From positions 39,088,133 to 39,152,132 of the forward strand of contig JAVMKO010000005.1 in the NCBI GenBank assembly GCA_032164245.1: a stretch of DNA of 64,000 bases, read 5' to 3'. The stretch is from Sternotherus odoratus. Lineage: Eukaryota; Chordata; Testudines; Kinosternidae. A program made the translations under genes and the position numbers. The notes beneath the pieces are model-generated. The model was not told where the DNA came from. It worked only from the letters and a program-made list of their open reading frames with translations, and did no database searches. This document shows positions 9,427 through 19,372 of this stretch, piece by piece (within the stretch, counting starts at the first letter, position 1; each line of letters begins with the position of its first letter).

Positions 9427-10180
9427 TGTAGGTGGGTTTGCACTCACCCCGGCTGCGCCGCCGGCTGGTCGTCAGGGGAATCAGCTCTCCAGCCCCTGGG
9501 GCGCCCTCTGCCGGGTGGTGTTCCGCGTCTGTCCTGGCCCCGTTAGTGCTCCGGCCGCTAGTATGCCACCACTCTTCCGCGGGAGGTGGGTTCCGGCCTG
9601 GGCTCCTCAGCACAGGCAGACAGCAGCAAGCAAACAGTCTTTTACGGTAAACTAGGCCTAAGCCTCAGCTGTACACAGTCTATATAGGGTGCTGGCTCTA
9701 GCCTGGGCATGGCACAGGCAGCCAGCAGCATCCAAAGAGTCTTTACAGTGGGTTGGGCCTAAGCCCCAGCAGTAACAGTCTATACAGTGGGCTGGCTTTA
9801 GCCTGGGCGTGGCACAGGCAGCCAGCAACAAACAAACAGTTTTTAGGGTGAAGACTGACTCACGGAGTGTGACCCTCAGCTGTCCAGTCCATCTCCGGTT
9901 CCTCTAGATACACAGCGGCAGGTACTCCGGGCCAGTCGTCCTCAGGGTCAGGGGTCCCACTCGGTCTGGGGTCCTCCCTGGGCAGCAGCCAGTCAGGTGG
10001 TGCGTCCTCTTCCTTCCCTGGCTCTCCCCCGTCTGGGCTGCAGGGCTGGCCTCTTATGGTTCCGGTCCCGCCCCTGCACTTCCGCCGAGGGGGGCGGGGC
10101 GGTCTTGGCTCCACCCTCCAAGGGGGAGGGCCGTCTCCCTCACCCTCTCTGCAGGAGGGAGACCACTCAGGCTCACTACA
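9427..10180 (-). repeat. 3' LTR of the gypsy element
   Basis: 754 bp, TG…CA ends on the minus strand, paired with 14571-15321. The sequence just upstream of it on the minus strand, where the polypurine tract should be, is a GGGTGTGTGTGTG run, apparently an expanded GT microsatellite. Confidence 0.93.
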
Positions 10181-10472
10181 CACACACACCCTTAAGCCCG
10201 GCTCCGGGTTTCTGGAGTTGGCACCTTCTTCGTCCCCCACCCGGGAGAAAAAGTCTGCGTTGACATGGGCCTTTCCTGGTCCGATGTCAAATCGTAAAGT
10301 CATACGGCTGTAGGGACAGGTACCAACGCTTGACCCGGCTGTTGGTGTCTTTGGTGTTATGTAGCCACCGGAGCGGGGCATGATCGGTGATCAGAGTGAA
10401 GTGGCCGCCCGCGAGGTAGTACCGCAAGGCCTCCACGGCCCACTTGATAGCCAGGGCTTCCTTTTCTACCAC
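10181..10472 (-). pseudogene. gypsy pol, RNase H C-terminal part
   Basis: Two overlapping frames carry the end of RNase H: first VEKEALAIKWAVEALRYYL and TDHAPLRWL, then after a frameshift near 10290 a short KAHVNADFFSR, which matches the usual end of gypsy RNase H. The junction with the upstream part near 10470 has lost a few bases between PRERW and VEKE. Translation beyond this runs into LTR sequence and is not meaningful. Confidence 0.8.
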
Positions 10473-11476
10473 CGCTCCCGGGGGAATAGCTTACGGCTGA
10501 TATAAACTATGGGGTGTTCCTCCCCATTTACCTCTTGGGAAAGGACCGCTCCCAGGCCTACCTCAGACGCGTCAGTCTGCACGATGAAGTCTTTCCCAAA
10601 GTCGGGGCTGAAGAGGACTGGCTCTTCACACAGCTGGTCCTTGAGGGTTTGAAATGCTTGTTGGCACTCCGGGGTCCATCGTACACGCCGCGGGCTGTCC
10701 TTCTTCACGAGTTCTGTCAGCGGGGCCGCGATGGACGCAAAGTCCGGCACGAAGCGGCGGTAATACCCTGCGAGCCCCAAAAACTGCCTTACTTGTCATT
10801 TGGTCCGGGGGGCCTCGTAGGTCTGTAGTGCCTGTACCTTCCCGATCAGCGGCTTCACTTGCCCGTGTCCCAGAGTATGTCCTAAATAGGTAGCCTCCTG
10901 CCAGCCGACTTTACACTTTCGGGGGTTAGCGGTCAGGCCGGCATCCCTCAGAGCCCGGAGGACCGCGGCGACCTGGTTAATATGGTCTTCCCAGCGGCGG
11001 CTGTATATCACTACGTCGTCGAGGTAGGCGGCCGCATAGGTTCTGTGTGGTTGCAGGATTCGATCCATCAGCCTCTGGAAGGTAGCTGGTGCCCCATGGA
11101 GTCCAAAAGGCATCCGGATGAACTGGTATAGGCCCGAGGGGGTGGCAAAGGCGGTCTTCTCCCTAGCATCCCGGCTGAGGGGGATCTGCCAGTAGCCCTT
11201 CGTAAGGTTCAGCGTACTAATATATTGAGCATCGCTGAGGCGGTCCAACAACTCATCCACCCGTGGCATGGGATAGGCATCGAATTTTGCGATGTTGTTG
11301 ACCCGTCGGAAATCGATGCAAAAGCGGATGGACCCATCCAGCTTCGGGACCAGTACGATGGGGCTGCGCCAGTCGCTCTGTGACCTCTCAATCACCCCCA
11401 GCTCTAGCATGGCTCGCACCTCCTTTTCTACCATTTTGTGCATGCGGCGGGGCAGTGGTCTGGTGGTCTCCCGCAC
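10466..11476 (-). pseudogene. gypsy pol, reverse transcriptase and RNase H N-terminal part
   Basis: The RT domain copies the element RNA into DNA. Visible motifs, in order, are VIERSQSDWRSPIVLVPK, FCIDFRRVN, MPFGLHGAPATFQRLMD and the catalytic YLDDVVIYS. The connection domain follows (FLGLAGYYRRFVPDF), then the start of RNase H with FIVQTDASEVGLGAVLSQ. An in-frame TGA at 10798-10796 interrupts the frame just before FLGLAGYY. The RT N-terminus continues upstream in another frame towards the integrase, past a one-base loss near 11566. Confidence 0.9.
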
Positions 11477-11562
11477 GACCTCTCTGGGATCGGTCAGTAT
11501 CTCATGCTGGACGAGAGAGGTTTGTCCTGGGCTGGCCGTGAACGTCTTCGGGAAGGCCTTTA

Positions 11563-13263
11563 TCAGGTCTTGGCCTGCCTCATTTGTTCTTCGGTCAGAG
11601 TGGGCCCCAACTGCGGTTCTCCCGGATCGGCAGGACCCGGTGGCTCAGGCCTGAGCTCCGGATCCGGGGGGTAGGGAGTGATTAGGAGCCCCTCCCTCTC
11701 CCGCCAGGCCTTTAGCAGGTTTACATGGTATATCTGTGTCTTCTTCCTGCGATCGGGTTGTGACACTTCATATGTGACGGGCCCCACCTGCCGAACCACC
11801 TCGTACGGACCTTGCCATCGTGCCATCAGCTTCGACTCCTCGGAGGGGAGGAGTAGCAAGACGCGGTCCCCAGGCGAAAAGGTCCGCGTGCAGGCACCCC
11901 GGTTGTATGTGGCCTCCTGCGCGCGCTGGGCATTCTGCAAGTTCTCCCTCGCCAGGTCGCCAACCCGGGTTAGTCGTTCCTGGAGCTGCAGCACATACTG
12001 TAGGAGGTTGTGGGCACGGGACGGCCTTTGCTCCCAATTCTCCCGCATGAGGTCGAGCAGCTCCGTGGGTTGCCTCCCGTAGAGCAACTCAAAGGGGGAG
12101 AATTTTGTTGAGGATTGCGGCACCTCCCTCAGGGCCAGTAACAGAGGGGGAACCAGCTGGTCCCACTGGCGCATGTCCTTTGCCGAGAACCTCCGCAGCA
12201 TCTGTTTGAGGGTGCGGTTAAATCGTTCGACCAACCCGTCCGTTTGTGGGTGGTAAACGGAGGTCTGCAGCTTCTTCACCCCCAGGAGTTCGCAGACTTG
12301 GCGCAGGAGCCTAGACGTAAAATTGGTGCCCTGGTCGGTCAGGAGCTCCCGGGGGAGACCCACACGGGCGAAGATCTTCAGGAGTTCTGTGGCCACCGTC
12401 CGGGCGGTGATATTCCGAAGGGGAATTGCTTCGGGGAACCGCGTGGCATAGTCTAGGACGACTAGAATGTACTGGAACCCGGCCACGGACTTCGGGAGTG
12501 GTCCCACAATGTCCATGCCTACCCTCTCAAACGGCGTGCCGATGATGGGCAGTGGGATGAGCGGCGCCTTTGGTACCCCCTTGGGAGCTGCTCGCTGACA
12601 TTCTGGGCATGACTCGCAGAAGTTCTTGACTTCTTTATGTAGCCCGGGCCAGTAGAAGCGGGCCAAGATCCGGGCCAGGGTCTTTTCCTAGCCCAGATGG
12701 CCAGCGGCGGGTATATTGTGGGCTAACTGCAGCACGGCACGTCGATGACAATGAGGGACCACCAGCTGGGTCAGGGTCTCCCCAGTCTGCGAGTCGTGGG
12801 CGAGCCGGTATAGGTGGTCCCCCCTCAGCTCGAAGTGTGGGTAGGTGGCCGCTAAGTGCGGTAGGTTTGGGGCTCCGTTGACCCTGGCCAGCTGTTCAAA
12901 CGTCCACTTGAGGGAGGGGTCCTCCCGTTGATCACGGCTGAAGTCGGTGGTCAGTATGCGGGCCTCGTCCAGGCCTGGCTCCCCTTGTGCTGCGTCCCCT
13001 GGGGGTATGGGGTTTGTTGGTGGGGCGTCGTCGTCGGGGCCCCCAGAGCCCTGGCCATCCTCGTCCACGGGCTCCCCCTCAAGGGCGGTCACTGTCGGGG
13101 GGCCTGTCTCAACCGCCGCCCGCAGGAGTTCCTCAAAGGGTTCCCAGTCCTGGCCCAGGATGACGGCGTATGCCAATTGCTGCGCAAGGCCCACCATCAG
13201 GGTCCGGGTTTCCCCCTGCACAGTCAGGGTCACTGGGGCATGGCCGCATGTCCCCATGGACAC
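11563..13263 (-). pseudogene. gypsy pol, linker and integrase, located upstream of RT
   Basis: Integrase inserts the element DNA into the host genome. The frame shows an HHCC zinc-binding module (AHNIPAAGHLG, then CESCPEC) and the catalytic D,D,E set within MDIVGPLPKS, LLTDQGTNF and DGLVERFNR. A GPY/F module (WQGPYEVV) typical of Ty3/gypsy integrases follows. An in-frame TAG at 12690-12688, right after HLG, breaks the domain. The end of the domain is followed directly by the start of RT, so the order is integrase-RT. The N-terminal 13263-12900 part is an acidic linker of no clear function. Confidence 0.9.
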
Positions 13264-14477
13264 ACTGGAGGTGGACCACTCCGCACGGTGGTCCAGAAGG
13301 GGGGGGCGACGTCCTGGCGCACCAGCGTCTGCCCACAGCCGGAGTCGATAAGGGCCGACACGGGGGACCCATTCACGACCATCTGGGTGGTGAGCTTACG
13401 TGGGGAGTACGTCCGGGCCCGGGCCTCCCCTGCCCAGACCTGGGCGTAGCTACAATCCATCGTCGGACACTCCCGACGGAGGTGTCCGAAACGGCCACAG
13501 GTGAAGCAGGGCCCCAAACCTGCAGCGCGGGGCTTATTGGAGTCGGGTGACCCTGGAGCCTGGGCCTCCGCCGCGGGGGTTCCCCTGTCCGAGGGGAGGT
13601 CGGGCAGTGGAGCCCGTTCACTTCGAGGCCTTTGTCGGGCCGCGCCTGGTTTCCACTTGGCGGGATTTCCCCTGCCGGGCTGGGGTTCACCTCTCTGGCT
13701 CCAGGCCCGCCCCTCTCGGGGCCAGACTGGGGGATCCGTCGGACGACGGGGTGCGGGTCCCACCGGTGCTTCGGCCACAAGGAAGTCTTCCATTAGCTCT
13801 ACGGCCTTACTTAGAGTAGTCAGCCGGTGGCGCATCACCCAGGTTCGTCCGCGGGTGGGTAGGATGTGTAAGAAATGTTCGAGCGCCACTTGTTCCGCTA
13901 CCTCGGCTCCCGTCCGACGTTCGGGCTGGAGCCTCCTCCAACAGGCTTCTCTCACCTGCTGAGCCACGACTCGAGGTCGGGCTCCCAGAGGGTAGGTCTT
14001 CTCCCTCAGGCGCCTCTGGAACGTCTCGGGTGTGATTTCCAGAGCGTCGAGGATAGCGGCCTTCAGACGCTCGTAGTCATGGGCCTCCGCCACGGGGAGC
14101 TCCCGATAGGCTGCTTGGGCCGGGCCGGTGAGGTACGGGGCCACCAACGTCGCCCATTGGGTCGGGGGCCACAGGGCTGCAGTGGCGACGCGCTTGAAGG
14201 TGAGCAGGAAGGTCTCGGGGTCATCTTCCGGCCCCATCTTCGTCAAGCGGACTGGCACGACTGGATCCGGGAGTCCACTCGCTCCATGGCGGTCGGCAAG
14301 CCCCAGCATCTGCCAAAGGGCCACCAGCTGCTGCAGGCACTGTTGTTGCTGCTCCCGGCTCTGGGTCCCTAATTCTCGGATTAGTTGTTGTTGCTGTTCC
14401 CCGAGTTGTTGCAGCAGCTGTTGTTGCTGCTGCTGCTGGCTTTCAACCAGCCACTTGATCAGTTGGTCCACCTCCAT
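13230..14477 (-). CDS. gypsy Gag-protease with SCAN-like capsid region
   Basis: An open frame of 415 codons. Residues 14-56 form a glutamine-rich, probably coiled-coil segment, and 80-130 read like capsid N-terminal sequence. Residues about 135-234 ([20 protein letters not shown] … AVELMEDFL) look like a SCAN domain, a dimerisation domain of zinc-finger proteins known to descend from a Gmr1-like Gag. A proline/arginine-rich linker follows, then a CCHC zinc knuckle at about 324-337 ([14 protein letters not shown]). The retropepsin site [12 protein letters not shown] is at about 375-386. The frame is lost shortly after, near a G-run at about 13300, before the pol frame. The start is the first ATG after the primer-binding site. 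Confidence 0.88.
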   Translation of the reverse strand: MEVDQLIKWLVESQQQQQQQLLQQLGEQQQQLIRELGTQSREQQQQCLQQLVALWQMLGLADRHGASGLPDPVVPVRLTKMGPEDDPETFLLTFKRVATAALWPPTQWATLVAPYLTGPAQAAYRELPVAEAHDYERLKAAILDALEITPETFQRRLREKTYPLGARPRVVAQQVREACWRRLQPERRTGAEVAEQVALEHFLHILPTRGRTWVMRHRLTTLSKAVELMEDFLVAEAPVGPAPRRPTDPPVWPREGRAWSQRGEPQPGRGNPAKWKPGAARQRPRSERAPLPDLPSDRGTPAAEAQAPGSPDSNKPRAAGLGPCFTCGRFGHLRRECPTMDCSYAQVWAGEARARTYSPRKLTTQMVVNGSPVSALIDSGCGQTLVRQDVAPPFWTTVRSGPPPVCPWGHAAMPQ

Positions 14478-14550
14478 GTTTCGCGGGTCAATGGTGGTGT
14501 CTTATACGGCCTGTGCTTGGCTCGCGTCCCTTTGCTCAGGGGATGGGACG

Positions 14551-14568
14551 TGCCCGCATTCTCCACCA
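14551..14568 (-). promoter_or_regulatory. primer-binding site of the gypsy element
   Basis: TGGTGGAGAATGCGGGCA on the minus strand, two bases inside the 5' LTR. It begins with the TGG expected to pair with a tRNA CCA end. The matching tRNA was not identified. Nearly the same sequence is present beside the related LTR at 15826. Confidence 0.7.
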
Positions 14569-14570
14569 TG

Positions 14571-15321
14571 TGTAGGTGGGTTTGCAATCACCCCGGCTGT
14601 GCCGCCGGCTGGTCGTCGGGGGAATCAGCTCTCCAGCCCCTGGGGTGCCCTCTGCCGGGTGGTGTTCCGCGTCTGTCCTGGCCCCGTTAGTGCTCCGGCC
14701 GCTAGTATGCCACCACTCTTCCGCGGGAGGCGGGTTCCGGCCTGGGCTCCTCAGCACAGGCAGACAGCAGCAAACAAACAGTCTTTTACGGTAAGCTGGG
14801 CCTAAGCCTCAGCTGTACATAGTCTATATAGGGTGCTGGCTCTAGCCTGGGCGTGGCACAGGCAGCCAGCAGCATCAAAGAGTCTTTACAGTGGGTTGGG
14901 CCTAAGCCCCAGCAGTAACAGTCTATACAGTGGGCTGGCTTTAGCCTGGGCGTGGCACAGGCAGCCAGCAACAAACACAGTTTTTAGGGTGAAGACTGAC
15001 TCACGAAGTGTGACCCTCGGCTGTCCAGTCCATCTCCGGTTCCTCTGGATACACAACGGCAGGTACTCCGGGCCAGTCGTCCTCAGGGTCAGGGGTCCCA
15101 CTCGGTCTGGGGTCCTCCCTGGGCAGCAGCCAGTCGGGTGATGCGTCCTCCTCCTTCCGTGGCTCTCCCCCGTCTGGGCTGCAGGGCTGGCCTCTTATGG
15201 TTCCGGTCCCGCCCCTGCACTTCCGCCGAGGGGGACGGGGCAGTCTTGGCTACACCCTCCAACGGGGAGGGCCGTCTCCCTCACCCTCTCTGCAGGAGGG
15301 AGACCACTCGGGCTCACTACA
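14571..15321 (-). repeat. 5' LTR of the gypsy element
   Basis: 751 bp, partner of 9427-10180, with TG…CA ends on the minus strand and a TATATAG-type element near 14824-14830. It drives transcription leftwards. Confidence 0.93.
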
Positions 15322-15326
15322 CTTCC

Positions 15327-15464
15327 CCTCTCACAAGCACTGAGTCGGTCTATAAAGGAACTAGGCATTAATTTGGGAAAATACCACAAGCATGATTCAC
15401 AAGCATGACCATGAGCAAAATACCCACCCCAAGGTACGGGGAAAAGGCATGGTGGGAGCGGTGC
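15327..15464. repeat. right part of the repeat split by the gypsy insertion
   Basis: Continuation of 9271-9426 after the CTTCC duplication (CCTCTCACAAGCACTGAGTCGG…). It runs without a visible boundary into the decayed gag remnant. Confidence 0.5.
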
Positions 15465-15825
15465 CTAGGGGGAAGAGGCATGATGGGGGAGGACCAGGGT
15501 TTGGGCCCCAGTGCCCCTCCCCCATTTCCAGGGAGCTTCCAAGTGTCCCAGTTGCCCACAGGCAAAACAGTCTTTAGGCCGAGGCACTGGCTTCCAGCCC
15601 AAGGTGCCTGGCCCCCGACACAGTCCAGGTGCCCTCCCCCACAGCAACTGTAGCAGCCTTGCCTGCTGCTCGGCGAGACAGGCCACCCAGGCTCTCCAGT
15701 AAGAGTCTCTCACTTTGGAATCCTCCACCTTCCAGTCTCTCAATGTCTCTAGGCAATAGTCCCACAGTCCTTTGTGCTGCCCCTTGTATCAGGGGCGGAC
15801 CGTCGCTGTCCGCATTCTCCACCAG
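15465..15825 (-). pseudogene. gag remnant of a second, internally deleted gypsy element
   Basis: On the minus strand the PBS (TGGTGGAGAATGCGGACA) is followed by a short frame with DSYWRAWVACLAEQQARLLQLL and then a zinc knuckle CFACGQLGHLEAPW, whose last cysteine is lost. The capsid region and all of pol are absent. It belongs to the LTR at 15826-16554. Confidence 0.65.
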
Positions 15826-16554
15826 TGTAACGGGGTAACCCCTCACCCCTGCGGCGCCTCCTGCTGGTCGTCTGGGGAATCAGCTCCTTCAGCGTCCAGA
15901 GCGCCCTCCGCAGGTCGATGCCCCGCTCCTTCGCTGGCCCCGTGTCCCTCCCGGACCCCGGTGCCCTCCAACTGTGGGTGCTGCAACCCTGCAGTACCCC
16001 CTTTGGTGTGAGGGTCTCCCCTCCCCAGGGGAACCCTGTACCCCCTATCCCCACCTCGCCTCAGAGTGTGCCACTGTCAGTCACCACCTGCCCCCGCTCA
16101 CTGGGGCGGACTGCAGTATCATGGCTTCTCATCACAGGCAAGGAGGGTTGGCCTGCTGTCGCTATCTCCAGCCCTGGGCTGCTCCCTGCAACCCTGGTAC
16201 TCGTGGGTCGGGCCTTGTATCTGGCCCGGAGGCCTGGGGCTCGTGGCTAGAGCCCACCCAGCTCCTTCTGCCCTGCCCCAGCTCTGCCCTAACCCAGGTA
16301 CCTGGCTTCAGCTCCCTCAGTCAGGCCTGTCTCCATCTGAATGCAGAGGAGACTGTTCTCCTCTCTCCCAGCCTCCCAGCCCTTATATACAGACTTGGGA
16401 GTGTTTGGGGCGTGGCCTCCAGCTGGGCCCACTCCCGCAATCAGGCCTGGGCCTGACAGCTCTCGGCCTCAAACCCCCTTCTTGGGCTTTTCAAACCCCT
16501 TAAGGGGCTTTTCCAAGCCCCTTTCTGCAGGGGGCGGGTGGTCACCCCGCCACA
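15826..16554 (-). repeat. LTR of a second Gmr1-like element
   Basis: 729 bp from TGTAACGGGG to CCGCCACA. It aligns by eye with the first element's LTR only around the GCCTCCTGCTGGTCGTCTGG block and shares the adjacent PBS, so it is a diverged family member. A TATATAAGGG box lies at about 16380-16389 on the minus strand. No second LTR was found. Confidence 0.7.
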
Positions 16555-17671
16555 CCCTCCCCACCCATTCTTCCTCCCCTGGTCTTTGGCACACTCCCCA
16601 CCCCCGCTTAGCGACTGCAGTTCTGTGGAGGGTGACCCTCCTCAGTCAGGGCACTCCAAGCACAGTTCTGCTGTCCTTTCCTCTTACAACAAGGGGGGCT
16701 ACATTTTATTACCCCTGCACCCAAAGTGCTTTGCTATCCAACACCAGCCAAAAGGGATTATTGGAGCAAAGCAGCTCCAGCATGCTGCACCCCTAGGCAG
16801 AGTAGGTGTATGTGACATGATAAAGGTGGGCCCCATCCGGTGCGGGTTGAGTGCACCTGCCTTACTTAGGGAATAGGGGCAGGCGCACAAGCCTGACCTG
16901 CCTATTTCCCCCAGCTCAAGGCCGCACATCTGAGCTTAGCTGCAAGGTAGAGTGGTCCAATGGCCAGAGTTCATAGGATCACCTCCCTCAGGTGGGGTAG
17001 AATGGCCTAGTGGCCAGAACTCACTCAACCTACTTCTACTGTCAAGGAGTTAGAGTCCATACAAATACTCCCATACATACACACACAAACTCAGGGTAGT
17101 ACAGCTAGAGTGCATGAAACATGCCCCTACTGCCAGGACACTGTGGCCTTCTCGCCAGAGTTCATTGGAGCCATGGGCAGGATGGCCAGTGGCCCAGATA
17201 CGGGGGCCCAGGTCCACCCGACTCCCTCAGGCCCCAACCCTTGGCCCTAATAACAGTGGAATGACCAGCTACCAGCTCAGCAGGGAGTCTCACCTAAACG
17301 CACCAAGCTTCCCTCAGCGGAAGATACCACTCCAACACTACCCCTGGTTACTTCCTACTGCAATCTCAGGCATCTCAGGAGGTGTTAGGACCTCTTAGTT
17401 CCCCAGCACCAGCTGCTCCCTGGGACTCCACAGGCTGCTGGGCTCCCAGGCTGTGGTCCACATCTCCATGCCCCTCTGGCACAGGCAGGAAGCCATTCAC
17501 AGCAGGAGCACCTGGCACATGTCCTCCCCTGCCCGGCATCTCCTCCTGATTAAGCTGGGCTGCTCTCTTTTATACTAGTACACCTGGAGCATGCCCAGTA
17601 GAGAGAAGGGGGCGTGGCTTCCTTAGCCCACAGTATGGCATTTAATCCCTTCCCATCCAGTGCCTGTCACA
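16555..17671 (-). repeat. LTR-like block with TATA box
   Basis: The right end reads TGTGACAGGCACTGG on the minus strand, followed inward by TATAAAAG (about 17567-17574) and, much further, AATAAA (about 16704). Internal stretches repeat variants of a GGCCAGAGTTCA/GGCCAGAACTCA phrase (16965, 17015, 17150). The left boundary is unclear and no TSD was confirmed. No gene is visible. Confidence 0.45.
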
Positions 17672-17849
17672 TGTACCTATGCGAAGAAGGTTGGTTCCTG
17701 GAGTATTTTCCCCCAGCTCATCACTAGATGTCAGAGAAGAGCTCATATCAGAGGGAAGCTCATTCATAAAGAGACTTGGTAGTTTGAAGGCATCTTTCAT
17801 CCTAGGATCCGAGAGCGCTTTGCAAAGATGGGTGAGTTTTGCTAACCTC

Positions 17850-18045
17850 GTATAGGTAGGCAAACATAGGCACAGAAAGGTTTAAGTGATTTGCTTCAGA
17901 CATTCAGTGGCAGAGTCAAGACTAGATTTGGCAGGTCCTTGCTCTAACCACTGGGCTTCACTGCCTCCTTGTCAGTGGCAGAGTCAAGACTAGATTTGGC
18001 AGGTCCTTGCTCTAACCACTGGGCTTCACTGCCTCCTTGTTTCGA
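17850..18045. repeat. MIR-like SINE remnant with internal 68-bp tandem duplication
   Basis: tRNA-SINE-like words (GTTTAAGTGATTTGCTTCAGA … CAGTGGCAGAGTCAAGACTAGA … CTCTAACCACTGGGC). The segment 17904-17971 is repeated without a difference at 17972-18039. Confidence 0.7.
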
Positions 18046-18639
18046 ACACTAGAAACATATGTGGCTCTTAAATGATCATTAGTCCTAGTTGAGATGTAGT
18101 AGAGAACTCAGGGAGTTACAGAAAGGAGGGAGAGAAAGATGGTACAGGTCTGTGGTGCAGCATTGGTCTGGGGAGCTTGGGGAAGGATTATGCCACACAA
18201 ATCCCCAGCACTCTGAAAAAGCACTTAAAGGAACGCACAGGGAGGGAAGGTGAGGGGTCCCTGAGGAAACTATCAGGCGTGTATGTAAAAATCGAGCTAT
18301 TGTGCACAACACCGATACTGGGAAATGCTGCATGCATCAGTTCTCACCTTCTCTGGGAGTCTAGTTGGCATTCGTCTTTCTCTGTGGAAGGCAAGGAGAC
18401 AACAGTGACCCCTTCCATTGCAGAGGGCACCCAGAGCTGCATTGTTTCCTTCCTTCACTACATACAAGGAAGGTGTTCATGGAAACCTAAAGGTGTTATA
18501 AGAATCCGTGCTCCCAAGACCTGAATGAAATGCTGCTGCCATGAGCATATATCCCTTCCATCCTACTCACATACTTGACTAGCAAGTACATCTTCTTCTG
18601 TCAGTCACCATGTGTTCTGGGCTGCACTTGTCTCACAGG

Positions 18640-18715
18640 CCCAGCTCCTCAGAGGTATTTAGGCACCTACATTTCAATGAGAGTTAGGATACCTCTGAGG
18701 ATCTGGACTATAGGC
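18640..18715. repeat. short palindromic MITE-like sequence
   Basis: CTCCTCAGAGGTATTTAGGCAC is roughly inverted at GATACCTCTGAGGATCT. It resembles the widespread reptilian GGTATTTAGGTGCCTA repeats (see 27721-27899). Confidence 0.5.
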
Positions 18716-18954
18716 TCCATTGCCATAGCCACTAGGTAAGCAGGGAAGACTGGAAGTGTCTGTGCCCTCCTTGTGTATCTTACTCTTAAATCTGCCTGCT
18801 GTCCGCTAGATCTATTACACCCACAAACCACAGCTGCAGATATTTTTCCTGGTATAAAGTGTGTGGTAATTTGATGTACATTTGAAAAAAAACAAACAAC
18901 TACATATATATTTTTTCATTTAAAGGAGTTTAGTCTTTTAAAAATCTAACCCTC

Positions 18955-19372
18955 CTGGAATAGTGCTGGGGTCTTACTGGGGCCAGTACTGGGATCTGTA
19001 TTGACACCAGTGCTGCAGTCTTACTGGGTCCAGTACTGGGACCAATACTGGAACTAATACTGAGAGTCCTCTGTACTAGTCCTAGTAAGACTCCAGCACT
19101 GGTCTGAAGACAGTTTCTAGTACTATTCCCAGTACAAACTCCAATACTGGTTCCAGTACTGGTCCCAATAGAGACCCCAGTACAGACCCCCACACTGATC
19201 CCAGCAGTACTCCAGTAGTGATCTCAGTACAAACCACACACTGGTCCCAGTATAGATCCCAGTAATACTCCAGTACTCATCCCTGTACTTATCCCAGTAA
19301 GACACAAGGTCTGGTCTTTGTACTGGTCCCAGTATAGACTCCTGTACTGGTCCAGTAAGACCCTTTCTACTC
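18955..19372. repeat. degenerate GTACTGG(N)CCAGTA minisatellite
   Basis: About 420 bp built from dozens of variants of CAGTACTGG and GGTCCCAGTA words at roughly 15-base intervals. The unit is itself nearly palindromic. Because the period is about a multiple of three, the minus strand gives pseudo-proteins such as YWDQYWNQYWSLYWE; these are not genes. Confidence 0.85.

Larger units (their letters stand above)
9427..15321 (-). mobile_element. Ty3/gypsy LTR retrotransposon of the Gmr1 lineage, inactivated
   Basis: A nearly full-length 5.9-kb element flanked by a perfect 5-bp duplication CTTCC (9422-9426 and 15322-15326). LTRs of about 750 bp begin TGTAGTGAGCC and end CCACCTACA on the minus strand. 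Internal order, read on the minus strand, is PBS, gag with zinc knuckle, protease, integrase, reverse transcriptase, RNase H. Integrase before RT is a copia-like order known in Ty3/gypsy only from the Gmr1-like group. Coding is broken by two in-frame stops and several frameshifts, so the copy is dead. About two dozen substitutions separate the two LTRs by eye (about 3%), mostly transitions, so insertion was moderately recent. Confidence 0.92.

Noticed and set aside
9860..10381. 173-codon frame at the 3' end of the gypsy element as a possible extra gene
   Set aside because: Only its first part is RNase H; the rest is LTR sequence read through.
17850..18045. A functional tRNA gene
   Set aside because: The tRNA-like words belong to a decayed SINE and do not form a cloverleaf by eye.
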